From Byssothecium circinans (lineage: Eukaryota; Ascomycota; Dothideomycetes; Pleosporales; Massarinaceae): a DNA stretch of 64,000 bases. Made by a program: the position numbers and the translations under genes. The DNA is taken from positions 387,858-451,857 of the forward strand of contig ML976983.1 of assembly GCA_010015675.1 (NCBI GenBank), written 5' to 3'. This document shows, one piece after another, positions 61,013 through 64,000 of this stretch. A model generated the notes under the pieces. The model saw only the letters and a list, made by a program, of their open reading frames with translations, did not search any database and had not been told where the DNA came from. How positions within the stretch are numbered: the first letter of the stretch is position 1; each line of letters starts with the position of its first letter.

Positions 61013-61987
61013 GTCAAGTGGACAATGACGACAAAGAAACCTCTTCTCTTCTGTACATTTTGTGCGACGGGGCCTGCGGCCTTGTGCACATAGCTTCTGT
61101 TTGAGCATTTAGGTCATTTGGCCTTTTTCTTTTGGTTCGGGTCCTGCTGTTGGGTTGGTTTGGGGGAGCTATGAGGAAGAGGCAGTGTTTTTCGAACTCA
61201 TGTACTGTTCCCGCCCGCTTGACAATATACACTGTCCTTCCTCCAGCTTCCTGTCCACTTTTGTCAACCCAGTGGTGGGGCCTGGGCTGTGATGTCTTTA
61301 TGATTTATTTGGGCTATCTAGGGTGTTTTTCCTTTGTCTGTTTGTGCTGGAAAAGCCATCGGGTATGGTGGAGGAGTTTGTCATCATCACCATCATCATC
61401 GTTGTTATCTTGTTTATATAGTGAGTTTGCATAGTTCATAGCGTTGCTATTCTCCACAATCGAGGATTTGTTCACAAAGACAACAAACAACCAAAGTCTC
61501 CTCAATCTCTCTCTATCACACCCACAAAAAACAGGTTGCGAATTAATCATTCTCCGGATATTACCCTCTACCGCCTTCCCTATTCGCGCGAAAATTTCTC
61601 GGCGTGAGATGAGATGAGCTGAGGTGAGATGACATGTCATTATTCTCGCCCCCCAAGGCGAGATCGAGTCTAGGCCTTGACGCAGACCCATCCACGAGTC
61701 GGGGTCCGTGAACGAAATTCCAAACGAAACAAACCAAGAATTTTGCGATCCTTCGCTGGCGCCCGTTCCTGAATCCTACGCTTAGGTTATGTTGGCGGTT
61801 GTTAATTCGGTGCTTGGCCCAGGTGACGAGGTTTTAAGATGGGAAGTGGGAATGAGATCATTACGTTCGGTGAGTGGCAGCGACGCTGTGGGCTTATGAT
61901 TGTGTGTGCGGGTGGGTGGCTGTGTCGTATGAGTTTGTCCCTCATTGAGGCCCGTAATTTTCGATTTTCTATTTTCTACCGAGGTTA
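61013..61987. other. 3' flank of the secreted protein gene
   Basis: Presumed 3' untranslated sequence followed by non-coding DNA up to the transposons. A short imperfect GAGATGA-type repeat is at about 61604-61636. No gene recognised. Confidence 0.4.
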
Positions 61988-62019
61988 ACGGCGCGACGCA
62001 CGGGACGGCGCGACGCACG
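61988..62019 (+). repeat. Direct repeats in the outer element's left end
   Basis: Two perfect 15-bp copies of ACGGCGCGACGCACG separated by two bases, giving a 17-bp period. They probably serve as transposase binding sites. Confidence 0.8.
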
Positions 62020-62068
62020 ATCCGCAAAATCAGCACCCCAATTTCAACGCGATATAACTCCACCAATA

Positions 62069-62118
62069 AGCTAGCTGACCGGGATGTTGATCACCCGGGG
62101 ATGTTGATCACTCACGAA
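62069..62118 (+). repeat. Left terminal inverted repeat of inner transposon
   Basis: Identical over 50 bp to the reverse complement of 63803-63852. Inside it GGGATGTTGATCAC occurs twice (62081-62094 and 62098-62111), a 17-bp period. Confidence 0.95.
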
Positions 62119-62170
62119 TCTCAGCACTCCCACACAAAACACGTGTTATCTCTCCACATACTCAACCAAA

Positions 62171-63757
62171 ATGGACACCCGTGAAGCAGCTATACAAGCA
62201 GCCATCCACGATCTTAATGCTGGTGTTTTCCTAAGCCAACGAGCTGCTGCAAAGGCGTACAGCATCCCACAATCTACAATCTCAACGCGTATACACGGCA
62301 GACAGAGCAACCAAACCAGCCACGTATACCAGCAGCGATTAACTCCAGACCAAGAGGAGTTTCTCGTACAATGGATACTCGAAGAAGACGCACGCGCTTT
62401 TCCTCCCTCACACGCTCGCGCTCGAGAAATGGCGAACCGAATCCTACGGATGAATGGAGACTGCAGGCCTGTAGGCAAGCATTAGATGGCTGCCTTTCTA
62501 AAGCGCAACACACGCGTCGCATCTGTTGTGGGTAAAAAGATAGAGGCTGTACGGGCTGAGGGAGTAACACAAGAGCAGATACGCGAGTTTCTTCAGCTCT
62601 ATGAGAGGCTTCGTACGGAGCTAGGTATACAGGCTAAGGATACGTGGAATATGGATGAGACTAGGAAGGCTATGGGGGTATGTGTAAATACAAGAGTCCT
62701 TGCAGACAGCTATAAGAGCAAGGCTTACAAGCAGTCACCAGAGAATCGCGAGTGGGCGTCAATAATCGAGTGCGTATCAGCTACGGGGAAGAAACTACGT
62801 TGCGCGGTGATATTTAAGGGCCAGAGCCTACAGACTACTTGGTTTCCTGCGGTAGTTCCAGACTGGCTTTACACAACCTCACAGAATGGCTAGACATCCA
62901 ATGTAATAGGGACTAAGTGGCTACAGCGTATATTTCTACCTGATACAGCTCCCTCACGTGATCGTTGGAGGATGTTGATTTTGGATAGTCACGGCAGCCA
63001 CATCAGCCTAGAATTCCTATGGCTCTGCAAGCAGAATAGAATCCAGCTTCTATTCCTACCTCCTCATTCCTCGCACGTCCTACAGCCTCTAGATCTCTCA
63101 GTTTTCTTAGTAGTAAAGAGATTCTATCAGCACCAGATTTAAGAGCTATCCTACCTTAACGACGCAGCACCTGTTAAAAAGGAACGCTTTATCACGGCCT
63201 ACCATACAGCTAGAGAGAAAGCAATTACTGAGAGAGTTGTATGAGCTAGATGGGCTACTGCAGGCATCTGTCCATTAAATATTGAGCGGGTAGTTAACTC
63301 GTCTTAAGTAGCTTAAAGGCCTATTACGCCACCTCGTCAGAATCAACCTTAACCTGCTGAGAGCTATCTCTCTACCCCCCACGGCCCTCATGATCTCTTT
63401 GTAGCTCAGAGAGAGCTCCACAGGAACGAGAGTGTTGGCCGCAAGACTCACCAGCTCTTTCAAAAAGCAGGGAAGGCAATTGCAGCAGCGAATATACGCG
63501 CAGCGCAGCTAGAAACAGAGAACAAAAGACTATATAGTCAACTTGAAGCTCTTAAGCCTCCGCAGCCACGAAAGAAGGTTCGTGTTGACCCAAATCAACG
63601 CTTTGCAGATATAGATACAATCATGATTGCTGTACAGGCCTCACAGCTTCTTGAGGCACAGCGTGATATTGATGCTGAGGAAAAGGCTGCAGAAAGAAGA
63701 GCAGCTGAAACAGCAGCTCAAACGCTTCAGTCTATGTGTACAGAGTGGCAATTGTAA
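62171..63757 (+). pseudogene. Pogo-type transposase (HTH_psq, CENP-B HTH, DDE) with seven premature stops
   Basis: One frame runs 529 codons from ATG 62171 to TAA 63755-63757 without any frameshift, but has stops at 62483, 62891, 63140, 63242, 63305, 63314 and 63350. Visible domains: N-terminal psq helix-turn-helix (REAAIQAAIHDLNAG, SQRAAAKAYSIPQSTIS), CENP-B-type HTH (LTPDQEEFLVQWILEED), and the DDE catalytic core with NMDETRK, LILDSHGSH and LQPLDLSVF as the three acidic sites. The C-terminus is a charged coiled coil. Every stop is one transition from Trp (TGG), Gln (CAA/CAG) or Arg (CGA), as RIP or cytosine deamination would produce. No active enzyme can be made from this copy. Confidence 0.92.
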
Positions 63758-63802
63758 CGAGGTTGAGAGAATAAATACGATTTTTTCTGAGTAGTGGCTG
63801 AT

Positions 63803-63852
63803 TTCGTGAGTGATCAACATCCCCGGGTGATCAACATCCCGGTCAGCTAGCT
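63803..63852 (-). repeat. Right terminal inverted repeat of inner transposon
   Basis: Perfect inverted copy of 62069-62118, followed by the TA target duplication at 63853-63854. Confidence 0.95.
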
Positions 63853-63853
63853 T

Positions 63854-64000
63854 ATGAGCTTAATCGAGGCTGCGCTTGCAGCTATTAAATCGCTAGAACC
63901 TGGAGAATCAATCAATTACACGAATATTGCGAAAAGCTTTGGTATTCATCGTACAACGCTTATGCGGAGACATCAGGGCGTTTCAACCTCGCGCACTATC
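63854..64000 (+). CDS. Transposase of the outer element, N-terminal part, runs off the window
   Basis: Open frame of 49 codons from ATG 63854 to the window end, beginning MSLIEAALAAIKSLEPGESI. It shows the psq-type helix-turn-helix of Pogo transposases (NYTNIAKSFGIHRTTLMRRH). Its ATG overlaps the TA target duplication of the inner element, so the coding start survived the insertion, but its own promoter side is now 1.8 kb away. No stop is seen within the visible part. Confidence 0.75.
   Translation, partial: MSLIEAALAAIKSLEPGESINYTNIAKSFGIHRTTLMRRHQGVSTSRTI

Larger units (their letters stand above)
62069..63852 (+). mobile_element. Inner Pogo/Tc1-type transposon with 50-bp perfect TIRs
   Basis: The 1784-bp element is bounded by perfect 50-bp terminal inverted repeats (62069-62118 and 63803-63852) beginning AGCTAGCTGACCGGGATG. 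It is flanked by TA on both sides (62067-62068 and 63853-63854), the target duplication expected of the Tc1/mariner superfamily. It carries one transposase gene in sense orientation, now broken by nonsense codons. It sits inside another transposon, at that element's transposase start codon. Confidence 0.93.
61988..64000 (+). mobile_element. Outer Pogo/Tc1-type transposon, interrupted and cut by the window end
   Basis: The left end appears to begin right after a TA at 61986-61987 with two copies of ACGGCGCGACGCACG (61988-62002 and 62005-62019, period 17 bp). Its transposase frame resumes at 63854, after the inner element. If the inner element and one TA copy are removed mentally, the left arm (to 62068) joins the ATG-containing right arm. 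The right end lies outside the window. The exact left boundary is inferred from the TA and repeat layout. Confidence 0.6.

Noticed and set aside
1..64000. Secondary-metabolite cluster, CRISPR array or rRNA genes
   Set aside because: No PKS, NRPS, terpene or cluster regulator genes, no spaced short repeats, and no rRNA-like sequence were seen. The SDR and hydrolase lie apart among housekeeping genes.

Overview
The window looks like nuclear DNA of a filamentous ascomycete (Pezizomycotina; a Dothideomycete is my best guess, not proven). The evidence is short introns of about 45-140 nt with GTA/TGT donors, CTAAC-type branch sites and YAG acceptors; typical ascomycete proteins (an FlbA-type RGS protein, an Axl2-type polarity protein, an Stf2-type small protein, Swc4); and a Pogo-type DNA transposon whose reading frame is broken only by C-to-T/G-to-A type nonsense codons, as repeat-induced point mutation (RIP) would leave. 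I found no bacterial-style operons, rRNA, tRNA or CRISPR.

Layout. 0.6-3.2 kb: flbA-like RGS regulator (+). 6.3-8.2: Chk1 checkpoint kinase (+). 11.4-13.6: asparagine synthetase (-). 14.3-15.6: VAP/Scs2 ER anchor (-). 16.3-17.2: UBA-UBX protein (+). 17.7-19.3: short RecQ helicase (-). 20.1-20.6: GNAT acetyltransferase (+). 20.9-25.3: Axl2-like polarity protein (+), carrying a perfect 198-bp in-frame tandem duplication that includes an intron. 28.5-29.3: p24 cargo receptor (-). 30.0-31.0: short-chain dehydrogenase (+). 31.2-33.3: Swc4 (-). 34.2-36.0: membrane-type casein kinase I (-). 38.6-39.9: alpha/beta hydrolase (+), with an assembly gap that falls inside a predicted intron. 40.8-45.1: Nup133 (-). 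45.8-46.8: Dre2 (-). 48.0-48.7: Stf2-like protein whose start codon is split by an intron (+). 49.9-51.8: decayed four-span membrane protein gene (+). 54.0-55.0: SWIM-RING protein (+). 59.0-61.0: secreted Ser/Thr/Pro-rich repeat protein (+). 62.0-64.0: two nested Pogo/Tc1-type transposons.

Most genes are housekeeping genes for signalling, genome maintenance, secretion and nuclear pores, and they do not form a pathway cluster. The intergenic tracts are long (up to 4 kb), and several hold only relic or unrecognised sequence. Exon structures were worked out by hand from splice consensus and reading-frame continuity. All multi-exon models listed as intact give an uninterrupted frame from ATG to stop.

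I did not find a convincing new multi-gene system. The most distinctive items are the intron-containing 51-codon duplication in the axl2-like gene; the nested transposons that share a 17-bp-period repeat architecture in their ends; a secreted protein built around recurring SYGE(V/T)K motifs; and a TATA-plus-CT-tract promoter-like region with an ATG-free leader but no clear protein.
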